Source of the DNA: a delta proteobacterium NaphS2
Lineage (GTDB): Bacteria; Desulfobacterota; DSM-4660; Desulfatiglandales; Desulfatiglandaceae
Length of the DNA: 64,000 bases
Assembly: GCA_000179315.1 (NCBI GenBank)
Contig: ADZZ01000278.1
Coordinates: forward strand, 1-64,000
Reading direction: 5' to 3'
The notes under the pieces are model-generated. The model saw nothing but the letters and a program-made list of their open reading frames with translations. It ran no database searches and was not told the DNA's origin. Shown here in pieces: positions 1-9,326 of this stretch. Each line of letters begins with the position of its first letter. Positions within the stretch are counted from its first letter, which is position 1. The position numbers were made by a program, and so were the translations under genes.

Positions 1-2101
1 TCTTTGGAGAGCACTTCGCATCGGCTTGGAATATTTTGAGACGGGTCGTCCGAAAGAGGCCCTTACACTTCTTAAAAGCGTCTATGCACAGGGTCCTGAC
101 GCTTTGGCGGAAATCGGCGTTTATGCGCCTGTTTTGAAAAGAAGGATAGATCAGTGTCGGTTTCAGGCTCAGGGCCGATCGCTTGAAAGAAGAGAAGCAT
201 CTCCAGGAGCGAAACTCAAATCCCAAAAAAAGCCGATCCAAACAAATCCTACAGGTAAATCGAAGAAGCCAGTACCCAAAAAGCCCCGTCAAACCCCGAA
301 AAAGACATCGCCAAGAAAGAAGCCATCCGCAATTCCGACCGGGAAGTTGTCGACTGCCGAAATAAAACCCCCGGAAATTCAAATGACGGTTCGCATCGAA
401 CCGGCTGAAACGCTGCATCAGCGGTTTGTGGAAGGAAGTCCCGCCACCATCCAAGAATATTTTCTGGCGCAGCGGGCCGCCCGTCTGGCGCGGGCGGATC
501 AGTTTGACAATCTGATCTGCCTCGGTTCCCTCAAAGGTGTCCGGCAGTACGCCTACCAGGTGGAAACCGTTCGAAAGGTCATGCGATCCTTCAGGGGCCG
601 CGTGCTTTTAGCCGATGAAGTGGGTCTTGGGAAAACCATTGAAGCGGGCATGATTCTAAAGGAATACCTCATGCGGGGCATGGTGAAAAAGGCCCTGATT
701 CTGACGCCCCCGGCACTCACCAGCCAGTGGATCGAGGAGCTTCAAACCAAATTTCAAATTCAGGCGGTTTCCACCGATCACCCGCGGATACGGCAGGAGC
801 CGGACCGGTTCTGGCGGGAAAACGATCTCATCGTGGCTTCTCTGGCCCTGGCCCGCAACCAGCGGCACCGGCCCCTGCTGACCGGTATCGGCTTTGACAT
901 GGTGATTGTGGATGAGGCCCATCACGTGAAAAACGACCGGACCGCGGGATGGAAACTGATCAATGAGCTTAAGAGCCGATTCCTGCTGCTGCTAAGCGCC
1001 ACCCCCGTTGAAAACAACCTCATGGATCTTTTCAGCCTCGTGACCCTGCTCAAACCAGGCCAGTTGGGCACGAAAACCGCCTACCGAAAACAGTTTGTCT
1101 TAAGAGGGGATCCCACCCGGCCGCAAAACCGGGCCCGGCTGCGGGATCTCATCGGACAGGTCATGGTTCGCAACACCCGTGCCCTGGCGGACATCAAGCT
1201 GCCCCCGCGCCATGCCACCACGGTTCTGGTGGAAGGGGTGCCCGCCGAACAGGAACTGTACGCCAAACTGACGGATCTGGTAAGGACCGGGTTTCAGCGG
1301 CAGATGAACAAGCTGTCTCTGGGTCTGCTGCTGCAGGAGGCCGGCTCCAGTCCGGGGGCGGTTCGCAAAACACTGCTCAAGCTTTCCCGGCATGACGGCG
1401 TGGATTCGGACCTCAAAAAAGAGATGGCGAGACTGGCCAAACTCTGTGATTATGTGCCCCATACCAGCAAGACCACGCGCCTTTTGGAACTGTTGAAGGT
1501 GAGCGGCGAAAAGGTCCTGGTTTTTTCAAGGTTTACGGCCACGCTGGAGGAAATCGCCAGGCGCCTTTCGGAAGAAAAAGTGGCCTATTCCCTGTTTCAC
1601 GGGGGCATGGGGGCCGCGGACAAGGACCGGGCCGTGGAGAGTTTTCAAAACGGCACCCCGGTAATGCTTTGTTCCGAGATCGGCGGGGAAGGCCGGAACC
1701 TTCAGTTCTGCGCCACCATGGTGAATTTTGATCTTCCCTGGAACCCCATGAAGATCGAACAGCGGATCGGGCGCATTCACCGCATCGGGCAGACCCGGCC
1801 GGTCCATGTGTATAATCTCTGTGCCGACAACACCGCGGAACACCATATTCTGGAGGTGCTGGACAGGCGCATCAATCTGTTTGAGCTGGTCATCGGTGAA
1901 GTGGATCTGGTGCTGGGCCAGACCAGGAACGAAAAGGAGTTCGAGGAACGGATTCTGGATATTTACGGGGAAAGCCGAACCCACGACGATGTGGTTTCGG
2001 CCTTTGACCGTTTGGGCGATGAGCTCTTGGCGGCGCGCCGGCAGTATGATAAGATCAAGCAGTTGGATGCGGATCTCTTTTCCACGGATTACGAAATTTG
2101 A
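1..2101 (+). CDS. SNF2/RapA-like DEAD/DEAH helicase, 5'-partial
   Basis: The frame is open to the window edge, so the true start probably lies upstream; the first possible start inside is a TTG at 26. Counting from there, residues 1-50 look like a helical-repeat (TPR-like) tail. A Lys/Pro-rich linker of about 70 residues follows, then a two-lobe SNF2 ATPase: motif I DEVGLGKT near 197, DEAH near 296, SATPVENN near 330 and motif VI QRIGRIHRIGQ near 580. This is the RapA/HepA style of double-stranded DNA translocase that remodels protein-DNA complexes. It is the first visible gene of a six-gene operon; the next ATG is 4 bp after the stop. The helicase call is secure. A defence role is inferred from the partner genes. 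Confidence 0.9.
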   Translation, partial: LWRALRIGLEYFETGRPKEALTLLKSVYAQGPDALAEIGVYAPVLKRRIDQCRFQAQGRSLERREASPGAKLKSQKKPIQTNPTGKSKKPVPKKPRQTPKKTSPRKKPSAIPTGKLSTAEIKPPEIQMTVRIEPAETLHQRFVEGSPATIQEYFLAQRAARLARADQFDNLICLGSLKGVRQYAYQVETVRKVMRSFRGRVLLADEVGLGKTIEAGMILKEYLMRGMVKKALILTPPALTSQWIEELQTKFQIQAVSTDHPRIRQEPDRFWRENDLIVASLALARNQRHRPLLTGIGFDMVIVDEAHHVKNDRTAGWKLINELKSRFLLLLSATPVENNLMDLFSLVTLLKPGQLGTKTAYRKQFVLRGDPTRPQNRARLRDLIGQVMVRNTRALADIKLPPRHATTVLVEGVPAEQELYAKLTDLVRTGFQRQMNKLSLGLLLQEAGSSPGAVRKTLLKLSRHDGVDSDLKKEMARLAKLCDYVPHTSKTTRLLELLKVSGEKVLVFSRFTATLEEIARRLSEEKVAYSLFHGGMGAADKDRAVESFQNGTPVMLCSEIGGEGRNLQFCATMVNFDLPWNPMKIEQRIGRIHRIGQTRPVHVYNLCADNTAEHHILEVLDRRINLFELVIGEVDLVLGQTRNEKEFEERILDIYGESRTHDDVVSAFDRLGDELLAARRQYDKIKQLDADLFSTDYEI

Positions 2102-2105
2102 CAAA

Positions 2106-3254
2106 ATGACTGAACTGCTTCAATTTGCGGAACAAATTGTTGAATCCTCTGATGGCATTGTGGAATGGAACGCGGCCCGGACGGGTTTTGGGGCCCTGCT
2201 CTCCGAGGAGATGCAAAGGGGGTTGGGCCTTGCCGATGCCATGGTGACCATTGCGGGACCGGGCCATGAGCAAACAGGTTCAGAGGATTCCGAGACCCTG
2301 ACCATGGGGTACGGCACACAACTGCTGGAACAGCTGATTCCCATGGCGCTCCATATGGGCTGCGCGGCGGCCGTGGCCATGCCGTATGACGCGTCTCCCA
2401 AAAAGGCGGCCCTGAATGTGGGATCGCGATTTGCCTTTACCAACAGTGCGTTTCGCGAGAAAGGGGCCCACATGAGCCGTGTGGACTACTGGCTCTGGTC
2501 CATGGAGGTGACGGCGGATGCCGATGAACGGCAGCAACTGCAATACCAGACCTGTATCTCCGGGAATCGGGTGGCATGTGCCGGGCTTTCCGAACTGATT
2601 CCGGGGCAGGCCGCCCAGTGGGAACCCATCAGTCTGAAGACGTCCGAGGTTTCCCAGGTCGATCTGGACCGGCTTTTCACGGTTGCCTGCCATCGAACCC
2701 TGGAAGGTCTGGAAGAGGGCCTTTCGGCGTTCAAGGCCACCATATTGCGGCATCATTTGCGGGATATGGAGCGCATTGAAACCTACTTTCTGGATCTCAC
2801 CCGGGAAATGAAAGATGAAATTGAGCGGCGAAACCTGACGGGTGCCGATCTCGAGGTTCGTAAGGAAAAAATCGCTCAGCTTTCCCGCGAAAAAGCCGCA
2901 AAAATCTCAGCCCTGGAAGACAAGTACCGGCTGCGCATATCCATTCGCCCATTGACCCTGCTCTTGGCCCGGTTGCCGGTGATCCGCTGCGATGTGCTGC
3001 TCAAGCGCCGAAAAAAGGAACGTCGCATCAGTGTGGTTTACAACCTGCTGAGCCGGGATTTCGATCCGTTACCCTGCGAGGCCTGCGGCGTGGAGACTTA
3101 TTCTCCGGGGCTTTGCGATGATGCCCTTCACCTGCTGTGTCCCGCATGCCTGGCGGCATTTACAAACAAAAAAGCCTGCCCCCGCTGCCGCGGCAAAAAG
3201 CCCCCTGAAACCCTCGACCGGGTTTTCAAACATCTTGGCATTCAAACCGATTAA
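2106..3254 (+). CDS. Uncharacterised protein with coiled coil and C-terminal zinc ribbon
   Basis: This 382-residue protein is not a family I recognise. The first 200 residues are a mixed alpha/beta region. A charged helical segment, probably a coiled coil, spans about residues 220-280. The C-terminus carries two CxxC-type pairs (CEAC, then CPAC and CPRC) that would form a zinc ribbon or RING-like finger. The same frame is open further upstream inside the SNF2 gene. I chose the ATG at 2106 because it follows the SNF2 stop and gives a normal operon junction. Its place between a DNA translocase and two ATPases suggests an adaptor or nucleic-acid-binding subunit, but nothing catalytic is visible. 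Confidence 0.75.
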   Translation: MTELLQFAEQIVESSDGIVEWNAARTGFGALLSEEMQRGLGLADAMVTIAGPGHEQTGSEDSETLTMGYGTQLLEQLIPMALHMGCAAAVAMPYDASPKKAALNVGSRFAFTNSAFREKGAHMSRVDYWLWSMEVTADADERQQLQYQTCISGNRVACAGLSELIPGQAAQWEPISLKTSEVSQVDLDRLFTVACHRTLEGLEEGLSAFKATILRHHLRDMERIETYFLDLTREMKDEIERRNLTGADLEVRKEKIAQLSREKAAKISALEDKYRLRISIRPLTLLLARLPVIRCDVLLKRRKKERRISVVYNLLSRDFDPLPCEACGVETYSPGLCDDALHLLCPACLAAFTNKKACPRCRGKKPPETLDRVFKHLGIQTD

Positions 3255-3266
3255 GGAGTATGATGG

Positions 3267-4124
3267 ATGCATAACACCCCCGTGATGGAACTGGCGGAAG
3301 CACTGCTTCATCCCGTAACCGAAAAAACAAACGCCCTGATCCGGGTCCAAAAAGCCCTTAAGAGCCTTTGTTCGGAATCAACCCTGGAATCCCCGGACAA
3401 GGTGGTTGCCGCCTGCCGTATCCTGGAACAATCGGCCCCCCGAACGTGCGGTCCGGATCCGGATTTTTCCGAATTCCTGGGCGCGGTAACCGAAGATCAG
3501 CGCGAACGGGCCGGAGCGCGCAAACTGGCTTTCGGAAAGGAACTGACTGAAGCGGCAGAGCGGGAACACATGACGTGCCGGTTGCTCACCGGGGAGCCCA
3601 TGGAATTTGCCGTGGCCCCTTTTACGGTGACGGTGGATTTGAACAGGAATCAGGCCTCCCTGGTTTATGCCCGGCTGCCGGTTTCCGATATGCCGGCAAG
3701 ACCGGACAAAATTATGGGGGCCATCAAAAAGCAGTTGAAAGATTTTGATAAGGGCTGGGCTTCGGAAGATTTCTTTTCGGCCCTTCTGGAGGCTTACCGG
3801 ACGGAACTGTTTCGGACCCGGAAACCATCCGGGGAACGGATCGAAATCGTCGACCTCTTGCCCGGGGTCGCCTTTTTGTTTCAGAACAGCCGGTTTCGGT
3901 CCGAACCGCTTTCCGGAAACTACCGCTCCTACGGCCGCTTCAACATGGCCTGGGATCTGGCGGCCCTGCGACGGAAAGGGCTTCTGGAGCAAATCGGGTA
4001 CCGGTTGAATTTGGGGGCGGCCACGGGATCGGCCACCCAAAACAAAAAAAATGTTTTGTATATCGAGGAGGGGGCCGGCCGGGGGCAATATTACCTGAGT
4101 CTCTGGTTTACGCCGGTTCCGTAA
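3267..4124 (+). CDS. Uncharacterised operon protein (285 aa)
   Basis: No domain is recognised. The protein is soluble, with no signal peptide or membrane segment. It has a helical N-terminal half and a beta-rich, Arg/Gly-rich C-terminus that ends in aromatic residues. It lies 12 bp after the zinc-ribbon gene and 7 bp before the first ATPase, so it is clearly part of the same transcription unit. A GGAG-like ribosome site precedes the ATG. It may be a structural subunit or a substrate-recognition factor of the complex; this is inference from position only. Confidence 0.7.
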   Translation: MHNTPVMELAEALLHPVTEKTNALIRVQKALKSLCSESTLESPDKVVAACRILEQSAPRTCGPDPDFSEFLGAVTEDQRERAGARKLAFGKELTEAAEREHMTCRLLTGEPMEFAVAPFTVTVDLNRNQASLVYARLPVSDMPARPDKIMGAIKKQLKDFDKGWASEDFFSALLEAYRTELFRTRKPSGERIEIVDLLPGVAFLFQNSRFRSEPLSGNYRSYGRFNMAWDLAALRRKGLLEQIGYRLNLGAATGSATQNKKNVLYIEEGAGRGQYYLSLWFTPVP

Positions 4125-4131
4125 AAAAACC

Positions 4132-5418
4132 ATGCCCACGACCCACGAGGAACTTCAGCCGGAACTGGCGCAACACATCATTTCGCGGGTGGGCGAGTCC
4201 GGGCAGCCGCCGGAACAGGGGATTACCCATCTCAATGTGGGCAATAACTCCTACCTGGCCATTCTGGACCGGGAATATCTGGCGCGGCTGAAACACAACC
4301 CCCGGGGATCGTCCTTTAAACTGGTTCAGGGATACTACGGGGGCGGCAAAACCCATTTTCTCTACTGTGTGCGGGATCTCGCCTGGAAACACGGGTTTCT
4401 TACGGCCCTGGTGAACCTGTCCCCCCGGGAATGCCCTTATGATGACCCGGTGAAGGTTTACGCGGCCGTGGCGGTGAACCTGACCAGTCCCCCCATGGGG
4501 GAAGGGGTGGAGCCCACCCGGGGCCTGACGGATATTTTGCGGGACCTGGCCGATGATCGCATGACCGCCATGGGAGAGGAGCGGGCCCTTCACTGGATTA
4601 CGCGAACCGCGGCCCGGGTATCGGCTGAAAGCCATTCCTTCAGAAAGGCGGCCGCTTCTTTCATGGCAGCCTATCTCAAAGGCGATGAAGCGCGGGAGGC
4701 GGCGCTCGAGCCCTGGCTTCTGGGAGAGCCGGTCCCGCAGAGTGAAACCCGGTCCCTGGGGGTCTTTGAAGCCATCGAGCCGGCCACGGGATTTAAAATG
4801 CTTCGAAGCCTGTCCCAGGTGATCAGCGGCTACGGGTTTCCGGGAATCGCGCTCTTGTTTGATGAAGTGGACCGCAACCTGTCGCTCACCAGTCGAAAGA
4901 TGCTGGCCGTGGGGGACAATCTCAGGCAGGTGGTGGATCTGTGCGGTCAGGCCCGGCTGCCCTCCACGCTGTTTCTCTATGCGGTGCCCCCGGAATTTCT
5001 GCGAAACGTGGTGCCCGACTATCCGGCCCTGGATCAGCGGCTCAAGAGCCCGGTTCCATTGGGAGAGAGAAGCCCTCAGGCGGCGGTGATCGACCTGGAG
5101 CATCTGGACCTCAGTCCCGAAGAATTGTTGAACCGTATCGGCGAGCGACTGCTCCATATTTTTGAAACCGCCACCGGGTGGCGGGGGGACCCCGATATTC
5201 AGGCCCGTAATCGTAAACTTCTGGCACAAACCCTTGCCGAATACACCTTTGAAGTGAGTCACCGGCGGTTGTTTGTCAAAACCTATGTGGATTTTCTCTA
5301 TGGGCAGCGGAACGACGGGGAAACGCAAATTTCGGCCCGGGACGCCGGCGGCTTGATTCAAGGGGGATATACGCTTTTGGAAAGCACGGCGGATGAAGAG
5401 GAATTCCTGGATGTCTGA
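4132..5418 (+). CDS. BrxD-like (DUF2791-type) P-loop ATPase 1
   Basis: This 428-residue protein has Walker A GYYGGGKTH near residue 67 and Walker B LLFDEVD near 242. The G-x-YGxGKTHFL pattern with an acidic Walker B is typical of the BrxD/DUF2791 family of ORC/Cdc6-like AAA+ ATPases found in BREX type 2 and related defence loci. The C-terminal half is helical and may hold a winged helix. It overlaps the next ATPase gene by 8 bp, which suggests translational coupling and co-assembly of two paralogous ATPases. Family call is fairly firm; the biological role is inferred. Confidence 0.82.
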   Translation: MPTTHEELQPELAQHIISRVGESGQPPEQGITHLNVGNNSYLAILDREYLARLKHNPRGSSFKLVQGYYGGGKTHFLYCVRDLAWKHGFLTALVNLSPRECPYDDPVKVYAAVAVNLTSPPMGEGVEPTRGLTDILRDLADDRMTAMGEERALHWITRTAARVSAESHSFRKAAASFMAAYLKGDEAREAALEPWLLGEPVPQSETRSLGVFEAIEPATGFKMLRSLSQVISGYGFPGIALLFDEVDRNLSLTSRKMLAVGDNLRQVVDLCGQARLPSTLFLYAVPPEFLRNVVPDYPALDQRLKSPVPLGERSPQAAVIDLEHLDLSPEELLNRIGERLLHIFETATGWRGDPDIQARNRKLLAQTLAEYTFEVSHRRLFVKTYVDFLYGQRNDGETQISARDAGGLIQGGYTLLESTADEEEFLDV

Positions 5419-6991
5419 CAATCGGGTGCCTCGCGTCGGCCAGGTCGTTTCCCACGCCGACTGGGGCGCCGGAAAAGTGCTGGCGCTGCTCCGGGGAGGG
5501 CGGGTGATTCGCGTGGAATTTGATGAAATGCCCGACACCCCCTGGGAGATTCCCCGGGAAGAACTGGGGGTTGAAGCCCTTTCACCGGTTCCCGCAAGTC
5601 CGAAAAAGTCCCCCGCACCGCCACCCGCCCCTGCCCCGTCCCCGCCAAAACCGACGTCAGCACCTGAACCCCCGGCATCTGACCCTCCGGCGCCCGATCC
5701 TCCGCCCGAACCGTTTGATTCCGAAAGCGCACCCGAAAAACCACCGGAAAACTCCGTGACCGCCAGGCAGTCCCTGGAGGCCCTGCGTCTGGGCGTGGTG
5801 CCCGCAAGCCATCTCAATACCTATACCGTGGGCCGGGACATGGAACTGGTCGTGATCCATGAGGACCTGAAGTCCGCGGCGGAAGGGTCCGGCGGCATGC
5901 GGGTGGTGCTGGGGGACTACGGGTCCGGTAAAACCCATTTTCTGGAGATGGCCGAGTTGTTGGCCCTGGAATCGGGCTTTCTGGCGACGCGGGCCACCCT
6001 GGACAGCCGGGAGGTGATGCCCAGCCGTCCCCGCCGGATTTACCATGAACTGGCGCGGGGCATTCGATACCCCGATGATCCCGACGTTCAGCGCCGGGGT
6101 CTCAAACCGTTGCTTCAAAAAGCCGCAACCCATGCGGACCTCATTCGGTCCCTGAGCCGGCCCCGCGACGCCCGGTACCATCCCTACCTGGGACCGGCCC
6201 TGTTTTACTGGTCCGTGCTTCCGGCCCTCAAGGATGCGGAGGACCTTCAGGAACGGCTCCTGGACTGGATCGAAGGGAGCGAAGTGGCCAGCAACGTGGA
6301 ACTGGAAAAAAAACTCAGGCACATGACATCGGCGAAGACCCGTCTTTACGCTCTTCGGGATTTTCGTACGGTGACCCATTTGTACACCCTCCTGCTGGGA
6401 GGGATCGCGGATATGGCCCGGCGGGTGGGGTACCGGGGTCTGGCGGTGATGGTGGATGAAGCGGAGTTTTATTCGGTTCTGGGAGGCCGGGACCGGACCT
6501 TTGCGGACGTGCTGTTTCGCACCTTTGCGGCCGCGTGCCTCAATCGGGAAGCCCTCGGGTTCGATCCGGAGACGCTGCCCCGCGGGGGACAGGCGGTACA
6601 CCGTGGTTTTTCCTGGCGCTACCGGGATGATCAGCCCCTGTATGCGGTGTTTGCCCTGACCCACGACCCCACCGGCAAGTCGGCCCTGGCCCGGGCGGTC
6701 CCGGAGAACCGTTTCATGACCCTGCCTTCCTTTTCCACAAAGGATTACGTCACCCTGTCGGAACGGGTTCTCTCCCTCTACGACATGGCCCGGACGCCCC
6801 TTTCCATGGGCAAGAAGCTGGCCCCCCTGATGGCCAGGGTCATCGAGCCGTGCCATCAAACCGGGCTCATCGAAAATCCCCGGCAGGCCCTCAAATTCAT
6901 CACCGAGGTGGTGGATATCACCCGGCACCGTCCCGAACGGCTGAAGCCCATGCTGGAAGAACTGCTGAAAGGGCTTCAAAACGGCCCATGA
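5411..6991 (+). CDS. BrxD-like P-loop ATPase 2 with N-terminal Tudor-like domain
   Basis: Starting at the ATG at 5411 (8-bp overlap with ATPase 1), the protein has 526 residues. Residues 5-50 (VGQVVSHADWGAGKV onward, ending in a V-x-F strand) resemble the DUF3553/PcrA-UvrD C-terminal Tudor-like fold. A linker of about 60 residues, rich in Pro, Ala and Ser, follows. Then comes an ATPase with Walker A GDYGSGKTH near 167 and Walker B VMVDEAEF near 346, similar in layout to ATPase 1. An in-frame ATG at 5393 is less likely. The pairing of one plain and one Tudor-bearing ATPase suggests a heteromeric machine with one partner docking on polymerase or nucleic acid. The ATPase call is firm; the Tudor call is a by-eye resemblance. 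Confidence 0.82.
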   Translation: MSDNRVPRVGQVVSHADWGAGKVLALLRGGRVIRVEFDEMPDTPWEIPREELGVEALSPVPASPKKSPAPPPAPAPSPPKPTSAPEPPASDPPAPDPPPEPFDSESAPEKPPENSVTARQSLEALRLGVVPASHLNTYTVGRDMELVVIHEDLKSAAEGSGGMRVVLGDYGSGKTHFLEMAELLALESGFLATRATLDSREVMPSRPRRIYHELARGIRYPDDPDVQRRGLKPLLQKAATHADLIRSLSRPRDARYHPYLGPALFYWSVLPALKDAEDLQERLLDWIEGSEVASNVELEKKLRHMTSAKTRLYALRDFRTVTHLYTLLLGGIADMARRVGYRGLAVMVDEAEFYSVLGGRDRTFADVLFRTFAAACLNREALGFDPETLPRGGQAVHRGFSWRYRDDQPLYAVFALTHDPTGKSALARAVPENRFMTLPSFSTKDYVTLSERVLSLYDMARTPLSMGKKLAPLMARVIEPCHQTGLIENPRQALKFITEVVDITRHRPERLKPMLEELLKGLQNGP

Positions 6992-9033
6992 CAAATCATG
7001 TTCGTCACGCGGATACCATCAAGAGACTGCTGCCGCAAGCCTGGTATGCCTTTCTGGGGCGGTTTCCCGCGCTAACCCCCATACAACGGGCGGCCATTCC
7101 CGTGATTTTGGAGGGACACAACGCGCTGCTCATGGCGCCTACGGCAGGCGGCAAAACCGAGAGCTTTGCCGCCCCCCTGGCCGAAAGGATTCAGGGGGAT
7201 GCCGAACACCGGACCCTTTCGGCATGGATCGTGTCTCCCACCCGGGCCCTGGTGAACGATCTGTTCCGGCGACTGAAGCCGCCCCTCGAAAGAATGGGGC
7301 TTCGCCCGGGCCGCCGCACCGGGGATCACCGGGAGATATCCGGCCGGGAACCGCCTCACATGGTGGTGACCACGCCCGAATCCCTGGATTCCATTCTGAC
7401 CCGGAATCCGGCAATGCTGAAAGAGGCCCGGTTCATGGTGCTCGATGAAATACACATGCTGGACCACACGGCCAGAGGGGATCAACTGGCGTGCCTGGTG
7501 TCCCGGGCGGGCCGCATCTCAAACAATCTTCAGGTGATCGCCTCTTCCGCCACCATCGCCGATCCCCGAAGCCTGGCATTGCGTTACCTGGGACCCGGCC
7601 ATAAAACGGTCGAGGCCTCCGGAGGGCGAAACATCGAAGCGGAGTTTGTAGAGGGCGGGGCAGGCGACCTGCATAAGGCCCTCAAGGCCGTCTGCATCGG
7701 TGATTCCGGTGCCCGGAAAGTGCTGGCGTTTGTGAAACGGCGGGCCGACGCCGAGACCTTTTGCCGCATATTCAAGCGCCGCCCCCCTTTCGGGGATGCG
7801 GTTTTTCTGCATCATGGCAGCCTTTCCCGGTCTCACCGGGAAATGGTGGAAAAACGGATGCTCACGGGCACTGCCGGCCTTTGCTTTGCCACCTCCACCC
7901 TGGAGGTGGGAATCGATATCGGGGACATTGATTTGATTGTGCTCATGAATCCGCCCGGCGACGTGCCGTCCCTGCTTCAGCGCATGGGAAGGGGAAACCG
8001 GCGCACGGGCACCACGCGGGTCCTTTGCTGGTGCCGGCAACCCGGGGAGATGACCATGTATCGGCATCTTCTGGAATGCGCCGCATCCGGTCGGCTGTTG
8101 AGCGGGTCCTATCCGTTTATTCCGTCGGTTCTGGCCCAGCAGTGCCTGAGCCTTTTGATGCAAAGTCCCGGCCGGTGGATCAGCGCCGAAGCCCTGGCTT
8201 CGCGAATGCCTCCCTGGCTCGGGAAAACCGAATGGACGGGACGGCTTTCGGAGCTCATGGACCATCTGGCGGAAAAAGGATGGATGCAGGTTCAGCGGAA
8301 CCGCTATGTCATGGGGGACCGTCTGGAAGACGCTTTTACGCGGGGGCTAATCCATTCCAATATCGCTGATGAGGCTCAGGAAGTACAGGTGGTGGACCAG
8401 GACACACGGCGAATCCTGGGAACCCTTCCCAAATCCGCCGCGGAATCGGGACATGTGATGCTCTCCGGTCGACACCTGGAGATTTCGGGGACCGCCGGAA
8501 CCGATCAGCTGCTGGTGCGGGACAGCAAAATCAAGTCCGATCTTTCCATTCACAGAACCCGGGGGCCGGTCATTGAAACGGCTCTGGCCCGGGATTTTGC
8601 GCGGTTTCTGGGGATTCCACCGGGAACCGCGCCGCTCTTGCGCCTGGAAGACGGCCTGTGGGGCCTGTTTCATTTTATGGGAAGCCTGTGGGGCGTTCTG
8701 CTGAGTCTCGTGATGGCCCGGTTGGACAATATGGAGGTAACAACGGTCAACGGTTATTTCTTGCTCCTCACCCAACCCTTGAACAAGCTGCCTCAAAAGC
8801 TGCGCCGCTCCGAAATCCGCAACATCATCCTGCGACATCGCAGAAAACTGCGATACCGCATTCAGGAAGGGGGGTGGGCATCCCAAATCCCGGCTTCCTG
8901 GCGGGACGCGCACCTCCTTGCATGCGTGGACGTGGATCGATTTACAGAGGCGGTCCAAAGCATGCGTGTTGACGAGAATATACAACCGGAGCAGAAGATG
9001 CGGCTGGTGGAACTGGTAAAAGCGGTGGTTTAG
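6988..9033 (+). CDS. Lhr/BrxHI-like superfamily II helicase
   Basis: This 681-residue helicase has motif I APTAGGKT near residue 50, DEIH near 152, SSATIADP near 186 and motif VI QRMGRGNRR near 330. A long C-terminal half of winged-helix and helical character follows, as in the Lhr family and the BREX type 2 helicase BrxHI. It starts in an ATGA overlap with the ATPase 2 stop, so the two are translationally coupled. The same frame is open upstream inside ATPase 2, but a start there is unlikely. It ends the operon. Its 3' end is duplicated in degraded form at 22.2-22.46 kb. An Lhr-like 3'-5' translocase beside BrxD-like ATPases points to DNA processing in phage defence. Confidence 0.88.
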   Translation: MTNHVRHADTIKRLLPQAWYAFLGRFPALTPIQRAAIPVILEGHNALLMAPTAGGKTESFAAPLAERIQGDAEHRTLSAWIVSPTRALVNDLFRRLKPPLERMGLRPGRRTGDHREISGREPPHMVVTTPESLDSILTRNPAMLKEARFMVLDEIHMLDHTARGDQLACLVSRAGRISNNLQVIASSATIADPRSLALRYLGPGHKTVEASGGRNIEAEFVEGGAGDLHKALKAVCIGDSGARKVLAFVKRRADAETFCRIFKRRPPFGDAVFLHHGSLSRSHREMVEKRMLTGTAGLCFATSTLEVGIDIGDIDLIVLMNPPGDVPSLLQRMGRGNRRTGTTRVLCWCRQPGEMTMYRHLLECAASGRLLSGSYPFIPSVLAQQCLSLLMQSPGRWISAEALASRMPPWLGKTEWTGRLSELMDHLAEKGWMQVQRNRYVMGDRLEDAFTRGLIHSNIADEAQEVQVVDQDTRRILGTLPKSAAESGHVMLSGRHLEISGTAGTDQLLVRDSKIKSDLSIHRTRGPVIETALARDFARFLGIPPGTAPLLRLEDGLWGLFHFMGSLWGVLLSLVMARLDNMEVTTVNGYFLLLTQPLNKLPQKLRRSEIRNIILRHRRKLRYRIQEGGWASQIPASWRDAHLLACVDVDRFTEAVQSMRVDENIQPEQKMRLVELVKAVV

Positions 9034-9123
9034 GAGAAAAGAGAAAAGGGGACAGATTTATTTTTTTGCGCAGATTGGCCGAAAAGATGAGCGAAGCGGC
9101 CTGCTCTAATTTCAAATCATGCA

Positions 9124-9143
9124 TTATGTTGAGCTCAACATAA
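9124..9143. repeat. Perfect 20-bp palindrome
   Basis: TTATGTTGAGCTCAACATAA reads the same on both strands. It sits where the RAYT fragment ends, so it may be a deletion scar, a transposon end or an operator. Nothing in the flanks decides between these. Confidence 0.6.
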
Positions 9144-9326
9144 AACGTGGTTGGTCATCAGGCAGTAAGCATAAATTTTACAGCCCAGTTCCGTTTTCCA
9201 TTCGCGGAGATTATCCAGGTAGTATTGGTAGTCGCCATTTTCGGCGAACACGACCTGTCGGTTGTGACCCCGCTGGATAATATGGTGTGGACAGTTCGGT
9301 ATGACTAATCGAGGTTGTCTTAGCAT
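9135..9326 (-). pseudogene. REP-associated tyrosine transposase, N-terminal fragment
   Basis: The reading from the ATG at 9326 gives about 63 residues with the RAYT/IS200-like N-terminus. It includes NCPHHIIQRGHNRQ and ends in the YCLMTNHV motif whose first His-hydrophobic-His site should follow. The frame stops just after MTNHV, before the second HUH histidine and the catalytic tyrosine, so the protein cannot be active. The cut coincides with a perfect palindrome at 9124-9143. RAYT proteins nick REP hairpins in bacterial genomes; this is only a relic. Confidence 0.8.

Noticed and set aside
4108-6994. Long open frames on the minus strand opposite the two ATPase genes
   Set aside because: They are antisense shadows of GC-rich coding sequence; translations are Pro/Gly/His/Arg-rich without domain motifs, and the plus-strand genes have clear Walker motifs.
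1-9033. Calling the first operon a standard BREX or DISARM system
   Set aside because: No PglZ, PglX/methylase, BrxC or DISARM DrmA/DrmB signature is present in the visible part; only BrxD-like and BrxHI-like proteins are shared.
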